Assembly (NCBI GenBank): GCA_948099385.1
Contig: CANUEZ040000204.1
Location: forward strand, 2,418,001 to 2,482,000
Direction of reading: 5' to 3'
Length of the DNA: 64,000 nt
Source: Fasciola hepatica
Taxonomy: Eukaryota; Platyhelminthes; Trematoda; Plagiorchiida; Fasciolidae
Every line of letters starts with the position of its first letter. The first letter of the stretch is position 1. A model generated the notes under the pieces. The model saw only the letters and a program-made list of their open reading frames with translations, did no database searches and had not been told where the DNA came from. Positions 35,601 to 49,345 of this stretch are shown piece by piece. The position numbers were made by a program, and so were the translations under genes.

Positions 35601-38600
35601 GCTGATGAGTCGAGTCCCTTAGAGGATGAAACAGCTGTACAGTGCTTCCATGGATTTCAATGCTCAGTTGAGCGTTCAAGTTGCATGATCAATCATATTA
35701 TACAAATCTAATCTAATCTGATCTAATCTCGTACTACTAATCAATTGCATGCATAGTAAGGAAGCTGTGTATGTTGTTCATTTGGGAATGCGTTGGTTGT
35801 ACTCAGGCCCCTACAGAGAAGTCATCCATCATAGGAGTCGATCGGTGTGCGCGAAGATGGTTCTTACCATTCAAATTTGAAGCGAGTTTGGGAAGGGTGC
35901 TATATCATGTAGTGTAGATGTTGAACAAAGCGTTGATAGCCATCCCGGATAGCCTTGTGTTGTTAAGTTGTTCGATTCACAATGGTTCACCGGTTGTTGG
36001 AGTGCCCGTGGGGGCTCGGTCGATGTGCACTGCTGATGAGTCGAGTCCCTTAGAGGATGAAACAGCTGTACAGTGCTTCCATGGATTTCAATGCTCAGTT
36101 GAGCGTTCAAGCTGCATGATCAATCATATTATACAAATCTTATCTAATCTGATCTAATCTCGTACTACTAATCAATTGCATGCATAGTAAGGAAGCTGTG
36201 TAGGTTGTTCATTTGGGAATGAGTCGGTTGTACTTAGGCCCCTACAGAGAAATCATCCATCATAGGAGTGGATCGGTGTGCGCGAAGCTGGTTCTTACCA
36301 TTCAAATTTAAAGCGAGTTTGGGAACGGTGCTATATCATGTAGTGTATATGTTGAACAAAGCGTTGATAGCCATCCCGGATAGCCTTGTGTTGTTAAGTT
36401 GTTCAATTCACAATGGTTCACCGGTTGTTGGAGTGCCCGTGGGGGCTCGGTCGATGTGCACTGCTGATGAGTCGAGTCCCTTAGAGGATGAAACAGCTGT
36501 ACAGTGCTTCCATGGATTTCAATGCTCAGTTGAGCGTTCAAGTTGCATGATCAATCATATTATACAAATCTAATCTAATCTGATCTAATCTCGTACTACT
36601 AATCAATTGCATGCATAGTAAGGAAGCTGTGTAGGTTGTTCATTTGGGAATGCGTTGGTTGTACTTAGGCCCCTACAGAGAAGTCATCCATCATAGGAGT
36701 CGATCGGTGTGCGCGAAGCTGGTTCTTACCATTCAAATTTGAAGCGAGTTTGGGAAGGGTGCTATATCATGTAGTGTACATGTTGAACAAAGCGTTGTGA
36801 GCCATCCCGGATAGCCTTGTGTTGTTAAGTTGTTCGATTCACAATGGTTCACCGGTTGTTGGAGTGCCCGTGGGGGCTCGGTCGATGTGCACTGCTGATG
36901 AGTCGAGTCCCTTAGAGGATGAAACAGCTGTACAGTGCTTCCATGGATTTCAATGCTCAGTTGAGCGTTCAAGCTGCATGATCAATCATATTATACAAAT
37001 CTAATCTAATCTAATCTAATCTCGTACTACTAATCAATTGCATGCATAGTAAGGAAGCTGTGTAGGTTGTTCATTTGGGAATGCGTTGGTTGTACTTAGG
37101 CCCCTACAGAGAAGTCATCCATCATAGGAGTGGTTCGGTGTGCGCCAGCTGGTTCTTACCATTCAAATTTGAAGCGAGTTTGGGAAGGGTGCTATATCAT
37201 GTAGTGTAGATGTTGAACAAAGCGTTGATAGCCATCCCGGATAGCCTTGTGTTGTTAAGTTGTTCGATTCACAATGGTTCACCGGTTGTTGGAGTGCCCG
37301 TGGGGGCTCGGTCGATGTGCACTGCTGATGAGTCGAGTCCCTTAGAGGATGAAACAGCTGTACAGTGCTTCCATGGATTTCAATGCTCAGTTGAGCGTTC
37401 AAGCTGCATGATCAATCATATTATACAAATCTAATCTAAGCTAATCTAATCTCGTACTACTAATCAATTGCATGCATAGTAAGGAAGCTGTGTAGGTTGT
37501 TCATTTGGGAATGAGTTCGTTGTACTTAGGCCCCTACAGAGAAATCATCCATCATAGGAGTCGATCGGTGTGCGCGAAGCTGGTTCTTACCATTCAATTT
37601 AAAGCGAGTTTGGGAACGATGCTATATCATGTAGTGTAGATGTTGAACAAAGCGTTGATAGCCATCCCGGATAGCCTTGTGTTGTTAAGTTGTTCGATTC
37701 ACAATGGTTCACCGGTTGTTGGAGTGCCCGTGGGGGCTCGGTCGATGTGCACTGCTGATGAGTCGAGTCCCTTAGAGGATGAAACAGCTGTACAGTGCTT
37801 CCATGGATTTCAATGCTCAGTTGAGCGTTCAAGCTGCATGATCAATCATATTATACAAATCTAATCTAATCTAATCTAATCTAATCTCGTACTACTAATC
37901 AATTGCATGCATAGTAGGGAAGCTGTGTAGGTTGTTCATTTGGGAATGAGTTGGTTGTACTTAGGCCCCTACAGAGAAGTCATCCATCATAGGAGTGGAT
38001 CGGTGTGCGCGAAGCTGGTTCTTACCATTCAAATTTGAAGCGAGTTTGGGAACGGTGCTATATCATGTAGTGTATATGTTGAACAAAGCGTTGTGAGCCA
38101 TCCCGGATAGCCTTGTGTTGTTAAGTTGTTCGATTCACAATGGTTCACCGGTTGTTGGAGTGCCCGTGGGGGCTCGGTCGATGTGCACTGCTGATGAGTC
38201 GAAACCCTTAGAGGATGAAACAGCTGTACAGTGCTTCCATGGATTTCAATGCTCAGTTGAGCGTTCAAGTTGCATGATCAATCATATTATACAAATCTAA
38301 TCTAATCTGATCTAATCTCGTACTACTAATCAATTGCATGCATAGTGAGGAAGCTGTGTAGGTTGTTCATTTGGGAATGCGTTGGTTGTACTTAGGCCCC
38401 TACAGAGAAGTCATCCATCATAGGAGTGGTTCGGTGTGCGCCAGCTGGTTCTTACCATTCAAATTTGAAGCGAGTTTGGGAACGGTGCTATATCATGTAG
38501 TGTAGATGTTGAACAAAGCGTTGATAGCCATCCCGGATAGCCTTGTGTTGTTAAGTTGTTCGATTCACAATGGTTCACCGGTTGTTGGAGTGCCCGTGGT

Positions 38601-39918
38601 TGCTCGGTCGATGTGCACTGCTGATGAGTCGAGTCCCTTAGAGGATGAAACAGCTGTACAGTGCTTCCATGGATTTCAATGCTCAGTTGAGCGTTCAAGC
38701 TGCATGATCAATCATATTATACAAATCTAATCTAATCTTATCTAATCTAATCTCGTACTACTAATCAATTGCATGCATAGTAAGGAAGCTGTGTAGGTTG
38801 TTCATTTGGGAATGCGTTGGTTGTACTTAGGCCCCTTCAGAGAAAGCATCCATCATAGGAGTGGATCGGTGTGCGCGAAGCTGGTTCTTACCATTCAAAT
38901 TTAAAGCGAGTTTGGGAAGGGTGCTATATCATGTAGTGTAGATGTTGAACAAAGCGTTGAGAGCCATCCCGGATAGCCTTGTGTCGTTCAGTTGTTCGAT
39001 TCACAATGGTTCACCGGTTGTTGGAGTGGCCGTGTGTTTGTCGGTCGATGTGCACTGCTGATGAGTCGAGTCCCTTAGAGGATGAAACAGCTGTACAGTG
39101 ACTCCATGGATTTCAATGCTCAGTTGAGCGCTCAAGTTGCATGATCAATCATATTATACAAATCTAATCTAATCTGATCTAATCTCGTACTACTAATCAA
39201 TTGCATGCATAGTAAGGAAGCTGTGTAGGTTGTTCATTTGGGAATGCGTTGGTTGTACTTAGGCCCCTACAGAGAAATCATCCATCATAGGAGTGGATCG
39301 GTGTGCGCGAAGCTGGTTCTTACCATTCAAATTTAAAGCGAGTTTGGGAACGGTGCTATATCATGTAGTGTATATGTTGAACAAAGCGTTGAGAGCCATC
39401 CCGGATAGCCTTGTGTTGTTAAGTTGTTCGATTCACAATGGTTCACCGGTTGTTGGAGTGCCCGTGGGGGCTCGGTCGATGTGCACTGCTGATGAGTCGA
39501 GTCCCTTAGAGGATGAAACAGCTGTACAGTGCTTCCATGGATTTCAATGCTCAGTTCAGCGTTCAAGCTGCATGATCAATCATATTATACAAATCTAATC
39601 TAAGCTAATCTAATCTAATCTCGTACTACTAATCAATTGCATGCATAGTAAGGAAGCTGTGTAGGTTGTTCATTTGGGAATGAGTTGGTTGTACTTAGGC
39701 CCCTACAGAGAAATCATCCATCATAGGAGTCGATCGGTGTGCGCGAAGCTGGTTCTTACCATTCAAATTTAAAGCGAGTTTGGGAACGGTGCTATATCAT
39801 GTAGTGTAGATGTTGAACAAAGCGTTGATAGCCATCCGGGATAGCCTTGTGTTGTTAAGTTGTTCGATTCACAATGGTTCACCGGTTGTTGGAGTGCCCG
39901 TGGTTGCTCGGTCGATGT

Positions 39919-39968
39919 GCACTGCTGATGAGTCGAGTCCGAACAAGGATGAAAGAGCTGTACAGTGC
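39919..39968 (+). ncRNA. Hammerhead with GAACAA loop and broken stem III
   Basis: C15.2 (39955) is G, giving GAAAGAGCUGUA, which removes one of the two essential stem III pairs and the self-complementarity of ACAGCUGU. Loop II is the GAACAA type. Activity is doubtful, although the core bases are intact. Confidence 0.8.
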
Positions 39969-41647
39969 TTTCATGGATTTCAATGCTCAGTTGAGCGTTC
40001 AAGCTGCATGATCAATCATATTATACAAATCTAATCTAATCTAATCTAATCTCGTACTACTAATCAATTGCATGCATAGTAAGGAAGCTGCGTAGGTTGT
40101 TCATTTGGGAATGAGTTGGTTGTACTTAGGCCCCTACAGAGAAGTCATCCATCATAGGAGTCGATCGGTGTGCGCGAAGCTGGTTCTTACCATTCAAATT
40201 TAAAGCGAGTTTGGGAACGGTTCTATATCATGTAGTGTATATGTTGTACAAAGCGTTGATAGCCATCCCGGATAGCCTTGTGTTGTTAAGTTGTTCGATT
40301 CACAATGGTTCACCGGTTGTTGGAGTGCCCGTGGGGGCTCGGTCGATGTGCACTGCTGATGATTCGAGTCCCTTAGAGGATGAAACAGCTGTAAAGTGCT
40401 TCCATGGATTTCAATGCTCAGTTGAGCGTTCAAGCTGCATGATCAATCATAGTATACAAATCTAATCTAATCTGATCTAATCTCGTACTACTAATCAATT
40501 GCATGCCTAGCAAGGAAGCTGTGTAGGTTGTTCATTTGGGAATGCGTTGGTTGTACTTAGGCCCCTACAGAGAAGTCATCCATCATAGGAGTCGATCGGT
40601 GTACGCGAAGCTGGTTCTTACCATTCAAATTTGAAGCGAGTATGGGAATGGTGCTATATCATGTAGTGTAGATGTTGAACAAAGCGTTGATAGCCATCCC
40701 GGATAGCCTTGTGTTGTTAAGTTGTTCGATTCACAATGGTTCACCGGTTGTTGGAGTGCCCGTGGTTGCTCGGTCGATGTGCACTGCTGATGAGTCGAGT
40801 CCCTTAGAGGATGAAACAGCTGTACAGTGCTTCCATGGATTTCAATGCTCAGTTGAGCGTTCAAGCTGCATGATCAATCATATTATACAAATCTAATCTA
40901 ATCTAATCTAATCTATTCTCGTACTACTAATCAATTGCATGCATAGTAAGGAAGCTGTGTAGGTTGTTCATTTGGGAATGCGTTGGTTGTACTTAGGCCC
41001 CTACAGAGAAATCATCCATCATAGGAGTGGATCGGTGTGCGCGAAGCTGGTTCTTACCATTCAAATTTGAAGCGAGTTTGGGAAGGGTGCTATATCATGT
41101 AGTGTAGATGTTGAACAAAGCGTTGAGAGCCATCCCGGATAGCCTTGTGTTGTTAAGTTGTTCGATTCACAATGGTTCACCGGTTGTTGGAGTGCCCGTG
41201 GGGGCTCGGTCGATGTGCACTGCTGATGAGTCGAGTCCCTTAGAGGATGAAACAGCTGTACAGTGCTTCCATGGATTTCAATGCTCAGTTGAGCGTTCAA
41301 GTTGCATGATCAATCATATTATACAAATCTAATCTAATCTGATCTAATCTCGTACTACTAATCAATTGCATGCATAGTAAGGAAGCTGTGTAGGTTGTTC
41401 ATTTGGGAATGCGTTGGTTGTACTTAGGCCCCTACAGAGAAGTCATCCATCATAGGAGTCGATCGGTGTGCGCGAAGCTGGTTCTTACCATTCAAATTTG
41501 AAGCGAGTTTGGGAAGGGTGCTATATCATGTAGTGTAGATGTTGAACAAAGCGTTGAGAGCCATCCCGGATAGCCTTGTGTTGTTAAGTTGTTCGATTCA
41601 CAATGGTTCACCGGTTGTTGGAGTGCCCGTGGTTGCTCGGTCGATGT

Positions 41648-41697
41648 GCACTGCTGATGAGTCGAGTCCCTTAGAGGATGAAACAGCTGAAAAGTGC
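41648..41697 (+). ncRNA. Hammerhead lacking U16.1, probably inactive
   Basis: The strand after stem III reads CUGAAAAGUGC: U16.1 (41690) is A and C1.1 (41692) is A. This removes the NUH triplet, the A15.1-U16.1 pair and the first stem I pair, so no cleavage is expected. Confidence 0.87.
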
Positions 41698-44445
41698 TTC
41701 CATGGATTTCAATGCTCAGTTCAGCGTTCAAGTTGCATGATCAATCATATTATACAAATCTAATCTAATCTGATCTAATCTCGTACTACTAATCAATTGC
41801 ATGCATAGTAAGGAAGCTGTGTAGGTTGTTCATTTGGGAATGCGTTGGTTGTACTTAGGCCCCTACAGAGAAGTCATCCATCATAGGAGTCGATCGGTGT
41901 GCGCGAAGCTGGTTCTTACCATTCAAATTTGAAGCGAGTTTGGGAAGGGTGCTATATCATGTAGTGTAGATGTTGAACAAAGCGTTGATAGCCATCCCGG
42001 ATAGCCTTGTGTTGTTAAGTTGTTCGATTCACAATGGTTCACCGGTTATTGGAGTGCCCGTGGGGGCTCGGTCGATGTGCACTGCTGATGAGTCGAGTCC
42101 CTTAGAGGATGAAACAGCTGTACAGTGCTTCCATGGATTTCAATGCTCAGTTGAGCGTTCAAGCTGCATGATCAATCATATTATACAAATCTAATCTAAT
42201 CTAATCTAATATAATCTCGTACTACTAATCAATTGCATGCATAGTAAGGAAGCTGTGTAGGTTGTTCATTTGGGAATGAGTTGGTTGTACTTAGGCCCCT
42301 ACAGAGAAGTCATCCATCATAGGAGTCGATCGGTGTTCGCGAAGCTGGTTCTTACCATTCAAATTTAAAGCGAGTTTGGGAACGGTGCTATATCATGTAG
42401 TGTAGATGTTGAACAAAGCGTTGTGAGCCATCCCGGATAGCCTTGTGTTGTTACGTTGTTCGATTCACAATGGTTCACCGGTTGTTGGAGTGCCCGTGGT
42501 TGCTCGGTCGATGTGCACTGCTGATGAGTCGAGTCCCTTAGAGGATGAAACAGCTGTACAGTGCTTCCATGGATTTCAATGCTCAGTTGAGCGTTCAAGT
42601 TGCATGATCAATCATATTATACAAATCTAATCTAATCTGATCTAATCTCGTACTACTAATCAATTGCATGCATAGTAAGGAAGCTGTGTAGGTTGTTCAT
42701 TTGGGAATGAGTTGGTTGTACTTAGGCCCCTACAGAGAAGTCATCCATCATAGGAGTCGATCGGTGTGCGCGAAGCTGGTTCTTACCATTCAAATTTGAA
42801 GCGAGTTTGGGAAGGGTGCTATATCATGTAGTGTAGATGTTGAACAAAGCGTTGATAGCCATCCCGGATAGCCTTGTGTTGTTAAGTTGTTCGATTCACA
42901 ATGGTTCACCGGTTGTTGGAGTGCCCGTGGGGGCTCGGTCGATGTTCACTGCTGATGAGTCGAGTCCCTGAGAGGATGAAACAGCTGTACAGTGCTTCCA
43001 TGGATTTCAATGCTCAGTTGAGCGTTCAAGCTGCATGATCAATCATATTATACAAATCCAATATAATATAATCTAATCTCGTACTACTAATCAATTGCAT
43101 GCATAGTAAGGAAGCTGTGTAGGTTGTTCATTTGGGAATGCGTTGGTTGTACTTAGGCCCCTACAGAGAAATCATCCATCATAGGAGTCGATCGGTGTGC
43201 GCGAAGCTGGTTCTTACCATTCAAATTTAAAGCGAGTTTGGGAACGGTGCTATATCATGTAGTGTAGATGTTGAACAAAGCGTTGAGAGCCATCCCGGAT
43301 AGCCTTGTGTTGTTAAGTTGTTCGATTCACAATGGTTCACCTGTTGTTGGAGTGCCCGTGGTTGCTCGGTCGATGTGCACTGCTGATGAGTCGAGTCCCT
43401 TAGAGGATGAAACAGCTGTACAGTGCTTCCATGGATTTCAATGCTCAGTTGAGCGTTCAAGCTGCATGATCAATCATATTATACAAATCTAATCTAATCT
43501 GATCTAATCTCGTACTACTAATCGATTGCATGCATAGTAAGGAAGCTGTGTAGGTTGTTCATTTGGGAATGCGTTGGTTGTACTTAGGCCCCTACAGAGA
43601 AGTCATCCATCATAGGAGTCGATCGGTGTGCGCGAAGCTGGTTCTTACCATTCAAATTTGAAGCGAGTTTGGGAAGGGTGCTATATCATGTAGTGTAGAT
43701 GTTGAACAAAGCGTTGTGAGCCATCCCGGATAGCCTTGTGTTGTTCAGTTGTTCGATTCACAATGGTTCACCGGTTGTTGGAGTGCCCGTGGGGGCTCAG
43801 TCGATGTGCACTGCTGATGAGTCGAGTCCCTTAGAGGATGAAACAGCTGTACAGTGCTTCCATGGATTTCAATGCTCAGTTGAGCGTTCAAGCTGCATGA
43901 TCAATCATATTATACAAATCTAATCTAATCTAATATAATCTCGTACTACTAATCAATTGCATGCATATTAAGGAAGCTGTGTAGGTTGTTCATTTGGGAA
44001 TGAGTTGGTTGTACTTAGGCCCCTACAGAGAAGTCATCCATCATAGGAGTCGATCGGTGTGCGCGAAGCTGGTTCTTACCATTCAAATTTAAAGCGAGTT
44101 TGGGAACGGTGCTATATCATGTAGTGTATATGTTGAACAAAGCGTTGATAGCCATCCCGGATAGCCTTGTGTTGTTAAGTTGTTCGATTCACAATGGTTC
44201 ACCGGTTGTTGGAGTGTCCGTGGGGGCTCGGTCGATGTGCACTGCTGATGAGTCGAGTCCCTTAGAGGATGAAACAGCTGTACAGTGCTTCCATGGATTT
44301 CAATGCTCAGTTGAGCGTTCAAGTTGCATGATCAATCATATCATACAAATCTAATCTGAACTGATCTCGTACTACTAATCAATTGCATGCATAGTAAGGA
44401 AGCTGTGTAGGTTGTTCATTTGGGAATGCGTTGGTTGTACTTAGG

Positions 44446-47400
44446 CCCCTACAGAGAAGTCATCCATCATAGGAGTCGATCGGTGTGCGCGAAGCTGGTT
44501 CTTACCATTCAAATTTAAAGCGAGTTTGGGAACGGTGCTATATCATGTAGTGTAGATGTTGAACAAAGCGTTGAGAGCCATCCCGGATAGCCTTGTGTTG
44601 TTAAGTTGTTCGATTCACAATGGTTCACCTGTTGTTGGAGTGCCCGTGGTTGCTCGGTCGATGTGCACTGCTGATGAGTCGAGTCCCTTAGAGGATGAAA
44701 CAGCTGTACAGTGCTTCCATGGATTTCAATGCTCAGTTGAGCGTTCAAGTTGCATGATCAATCATATCATACAAATCTAATCTGAACTGATCTCGTACTA
44801 CTAATCAATTGCATGCATAGTAAGGAAGCTGTGTAGGTTGTTCATTTGGGAATGCGTTGGTTGTACTTAGGCCCCTACAGAGAAGTCATCCATCATAGGA
44901 GTCGATCGGTGTGCGCGAAGCTGGTTCTTACCATTCAAATTTAAAGCGAGTTTGGGAACGGTGCTATATCATGTAGTGTAGATGTTGAACAAAGCGTTGA
45001 GAGCCATCCCGGATAGCCTTGTGTTGTTAAGTTGTTCGATTCACAATGGTTCACCTGTTGTTGGAGTGCCCGTGGTTGCTCGGTCGATGTGCACTGCTGA
45101 TGAGTCGAGTCCCTTAGAGGATGAAACAGCTGTACAGTGCTTCCATGGATTTCAATGCTCAGTTGAGCGTTCAAGCTGCATGATCAACCATATTATACAA
45201 TTCTAATCTAAGCTAATCTAATCTAATCTCGTACTACTAATCAATTGCATGCATAGTAAGGAAGCTGTGTAGGTTGTTCATTTGGGAATGCGTTGGTTGT
45301 ACTTAGGCCCCTACAGAGAAGTCATCCATCATAGGAGTCGATCGGTGTGCGCGAAGCTGGTTTTTACCATTCAAATTTGAAGCGAGTTTGGGAACGGTGC
45401 TATATCATGTAGTGTAGATGTTGAACAAAGCGTTGAGAGCCATCCCGGATAGCCTTGTGTTGTTAAGTTGTTCGATTCACAATGGTTCACCGGTTGTTGG
45501 AGTGCCCGTGGGGGCTCGGTCGATGTGCACTGCTGATGAGTCGAGTCCCTTAGAGGATGAAACAGCTGTACAGTGCTTCCATGGATTTCAATGCTCAGTT
45601 GAGCGTTCAAGCTGCATGATCAATCATAATATACAAATCTAATCTAATCTAATCTAATCTCGTACTACTAATCAATTGCATGCATAGTAAGGAAGCTGTG
45701 TAGGTTGTTCATTTGGAAATGCGTTGGTTGTACTTGGGCCCCTACAGAGAAGTCATCCATCATAGGAGTCGATCGGTGTGCGCGACGCTGGTTCTTACCA
45801 TTCAAATTTAAAGCGAGTTTGGGAACGGTGCTATATCATGTAGTGTATATGTTGAACAAAGCGTTGAGAGCCATCCCGGATAGCCTTGTGTTGTTAAGTT
45901 GTTCGATTCACAATGGTTCACCGGTTGTTGGAGTGCCCGTGGGGGCTCGGTCGATGTGCACTGCTGATGAGTCGAGTCCCTTAGAGGATGAAACAGCTGT
46001 ACAGTGCTTCCATGGATTTCAATGCTCAGTTGAGCGTTCAAGCTGCATGATCAATCATATTATACAAATCTGATCTAATCTGATCTAATCTCGTACTACT
46101 AATCAATTGCATGCATAGTAAGGAAGCTGTGTAGGTTGTTCATTTGGGAATGCGTTGGTTGTACTTAGGCCCCTACAGAGAAGTCATCCATCATAGGAGT
46201 CGATCGGTGTTCGCGAAGCTGGTTCTTACCATTCAAATTTAAAGCGAGTTTGGGAACGGTGCTATATCATGTAGTGTAGATGTTGAACAAAGCGTTGAGA
46301 GCCATCCCGGATAGCCTTGTGTTGTTAAGTTGTTCGATTCACAATGGTTCACCTGTTGTTGGAGTGCCCGTGGTTGCTCGGTCGATGTGCACTGCTGATG
46401 AGTCGAGTCCCTTAGAGGATGAAACAGCTGTACAGTGCTTCCATGGATTTCAATGCTCAGTTGAGCGTTCAAGTTGCATGATCAATCATATCATACAAAT
46501 CTAATCTGAACTGATCTCGTACTACTAATCAATTGCATGCATAGTAAGGAAGCTGTGTAGGTTGTTCATTTGGGAATGCGTTGGTTGTACTTAGGCCCCT
46601 ACAGAGAAGTCATCCATCATAGGAGTGGATCGGTGTGCGCGAAGCTGGTTCTTACCATTCAAATTTAAAGCGAGTTTGGGAACGGTGCTATATCATGTAG
46701 TGTAGATGTTGAACAAAGCGTTGATAGCCATCCCGGATAGCCTTGTGTTGTTAAGTTGTTCGATTCACAATGGTTCACCGGTTGTTGGAGTGCCCGTGGG
46801 GGCTCGGTCGATGTGCACTGCTGATGAGTCGAGTCCCTTAGAGGATGAAACAGCTGTACAGTGCTTCCATGGATTTCAATGCTCAGTTGAGCGTTCAAGC
46901 TGCATGATCAACCATATTATACAATTCTAATCTAAGCTAATCTAATCTAATCTCGTACTACTAATCAATTGCTTGCATAGTAAGGAAGCTGTGTAGGTTG
47001 TTCATTTGGGAATGCGTTGGTTGTACTTAGGCCCCTACAGAGAAGTCATCCATCATAGGAGTCGATCGGTGTGCGCGACGCTGGTTCTTACCATTCAAAT
47101 TTAAAGCGAGTTTGGGAACGGTGCTATATCATGTAGTGTATATGTTGAACAAAGCGTTGAGAGCCATCCCGGATAGCCTTGTGTTGTTAAGTTGTTCGAT
47201 TCACAATGGTTCACCGGTTGTTGGAGTGCCCGTGGGGGCTCGGTCGATGTGCACTGCTGATGAGTCGAGTCCCTTAGAGGATGAAACAGCTGTACAGTGC
47301 TTCCATGGATTTCAATGCTCAGTTGAGCGTTCAAGTTGCATGATCAATCATAATATACAAATCTAATCTAATCTAATCTAATCTCGTACTACTAATCAAT

Positions 47401-47893
47401 TGCATGCATAGTAAGGAAGCTGTGTAGGTTGTTCATTTGGAAATGCGTTGGTTGTACTTGGGCCCCTACAGAGAAGTCATCCATCATAGGAGTCGATCGG
47501 TGTGCGCGACGCTGGTTCTTACCATTCAAATTTAAAGCGAGTTTGGGAACGGTGCTATATCATGTAGTGTATATGTTGAACAAAGCGTTGAGAGCCATCC
47601 CGGATAGCCTTGTGTTGTTAAGTTGTTCGATTCACAATGGTTCACCGGTTGTTGGAGTGCCCGTGGGGGCTCGGTCGATGTGCACTGCTGATGAGTCGAG
47701 TCCCTTAGAGGATGAAACAGCTGTACAGTGCTTCCATGGATTTCAATGCTCAGTTGAGCGTTCAAGCTGCATGATCAATCCTATTATACAAATCTGATCT
47801 AATCTGATCTAATCTCGTACTACTAATCAATTGCATGCATAGTAAGGAAGCTGTGTAGGTTGTTCATTTGGGAATGCGTTGGTTGTACTTAGG
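44446..47893 (+). repeat. Monomers 104-111: second four-monomer higher-order repeat (1724 bp x 2)
   Basis: 44446-46169 and 46170-47893 are both 1724 bp. Private markers recur four monomers apart: 104/108 have CACCTGTTG and the shortened pentamer form with CATATCATAC; 105/109 share AACCATATTATACAATTC and AAGCT in the pentamer tract; 106/110 share CATAATATAC; 107/111 share TTTGGAAATGCG, ACTTGGGCCCC, GCGACGCTGG and two GATCT units. Monomer 105 keeps CACCTG and GTGGTTGC where 109 has CACCGG and GTGGGGGC, so gene conversion has since altered one of them. Ribozymes, all with an intact core, start at 44665, 45091, 45527, 45958, 46389, 46815, 47251 and 47682. Confidence 0.85.
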
Positions 47894-49260
47894 CCCCTAC
47901 AGAGAAGTCATCCATCATAGGAGTCGATCGGTGTGCGCGAAGCTGGTTCTTACCATTCAAATTTAAAGCGAGTTTGGGAACGGTGCTATATCATGTAGTG
48001 TAGATGTTGAACAAAGCGTTGATAGCCATCCCGGATAGCCTTGTGTTGTTAAGTTGTTCGATTCACAATGGTTCACCGGTTGTTGGAGTGCCCATGGTTG
48101 CTCGGTCGATGTGCACTGCTGATGAGTCGAGTCCCTTAGAGGATGAAACAGCTGTACAGTGCTTCCATGGATTTCAATGCTCAGTTGAGTGTTCGAGTTG
48201 CATGATCAATCATATTATACAAATCGAATCTGATCTATTCTAATCTCGTACTACTAATCAATTGCATGCATAGTAAGGAAGCTGTGTAGGTTGTTCATTT
48301 GGGAATGCGTTGGTTGCACTTAGGCCCCTACAGAGAAGTCATCCATCATAGGAGTCGATCGGTGTGCGCGAAGCTGGTTCTTACCATTCAAATTTGAAGC
48401 GAGTTTGGGAAGGGTGCTATATCATGTAGTGTAGATGTTGAACAAAGCGTTGATAGCCATCCCGGATAGCCTTGTGTTGTTAAGTTGTTCGATTCACAAT
48501 GGTTCACCGGTTGTTGGAGTGCCCGTGGTTGCTCGGTCGATGTGCACTGCTGATGAGTCGAGTTCCCTTAGAGGATGAAACAGCTGTACAGTGCTTCCAT
48601 GGATTTCAATGCTCAGTTGAGCGTTCAAGCTGCATGATCAATCATAGTATACAAATCTAATGTAATCTGATCTAATCTCGTACTACTAATCAATTGCATG
48701 CATAGTAAGGAAGCTGTGTAGGTTGTTCATTTGGGAATGCGTTGGTTGTACTTAGGCCCCTACAGAGAAGTCATCCATCATAGGAGTCGATCGGTGTGCG
48801 CGAAGCTGGTTCTTACCATTCAAATTTAAAGCGAGTTTGGGAAGGGTGCTATATCATGTAGTGTAGATGTTGAACAAAGCGTTTAGAGCCATCCCGGATA
48901 GCCTTGTGTTGTTAAGTTGTTCGATTCACAATGGTTCACCGGTTGTTGGAGTGCCCGTGGGGGCTCGGTCGATGTGCACTGCTGATGAGTCGAGTCCCTT
49001 AGAGGATGAAACAGCTGTACAGTGCTTCCATGGATTTCAATGCTCAGTTGAGCGTTCAAGCTGCATGATCAATCATATTATACAAATCTAATCTAATCTA
49101 ATCTAATCTCGTACTACTAATCAATTGCATGCATAGTAAGGAAGCTGTGTAGGTTGTTCATTTGGGAATGCGTTGGTTGTACTTAGGCCCCTACAGAGAA
49201 GTCATCCATCATAGGAGTCGATCGGTGTGCGCGAAGCTGGTTCTTACCATTCAAATTTAA

Positions 49261-49345
49261 AGCAAGTTTGGGAGGGCTTCTATGTCATGTAGTTTAGATT
49301 TGGAAGAAATCGTTGATAGCAATCACGGAGAGTCAGGTTTTGTTA
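49261..49345 (+). other. Right-side diverged segment (first copy, monomer 115)
   Basis: Between the start of the unit and the B box, this copy has GGAGGGCTTC, TAGTTTAGATTTGGAAG and AATCACGGAGAGTC in place of the usual sequence, while the B box and ribozyme are normal. Related forms (TGGAAGAAATCG, AATCACGG) precede the ribozymes at 50695, 53301, 54599, 55463, 58063, 61516, 61952, 62383, 63255, with more distant forms before 61085, 62819 and 63681. None was seen left of 49 kb. Confidence 0.75.

Larger units (their letters stand above)
34515..44445 (+). repeat. Monomers 81-103: ribozyme positions and block features
   Basis: Hammerheads start at 34734, 35165, 35596, 36027, 36458, 36889, 37319, 37749, 38185, 38615, 39052, 39483, 39919, 40350, 40781, 41217, 41648, 42079, 42515, 42946, 43377, 43808 and 44239. 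Monomer 82 has GUU in the stem II 3' strand, 89 has TCGAAACCC, 91 has CAGUGA in stem I, 94 has AAGUGC after the cleavage site, 100 has UCACUG and loop CUGAGA. Monomer 93 combines the GAACAA loop with a broken stem III; 97 has lost U16.1. Monomers 87 and 90 share a two-base change GCGCCAGCTGG near the unit start. Confidence 0.93.

Noticed and set aside
45705..46073. Longer ORFs of 122 aa (also 47429-47797) and about 101 aa (36268, 39293)
   Set aside because: They arise where a TAG is changed to TAT (GTGTATATG) upstream of the usual ORF. Two are duplicates within a higher-order repeat. No independent coding evidence.
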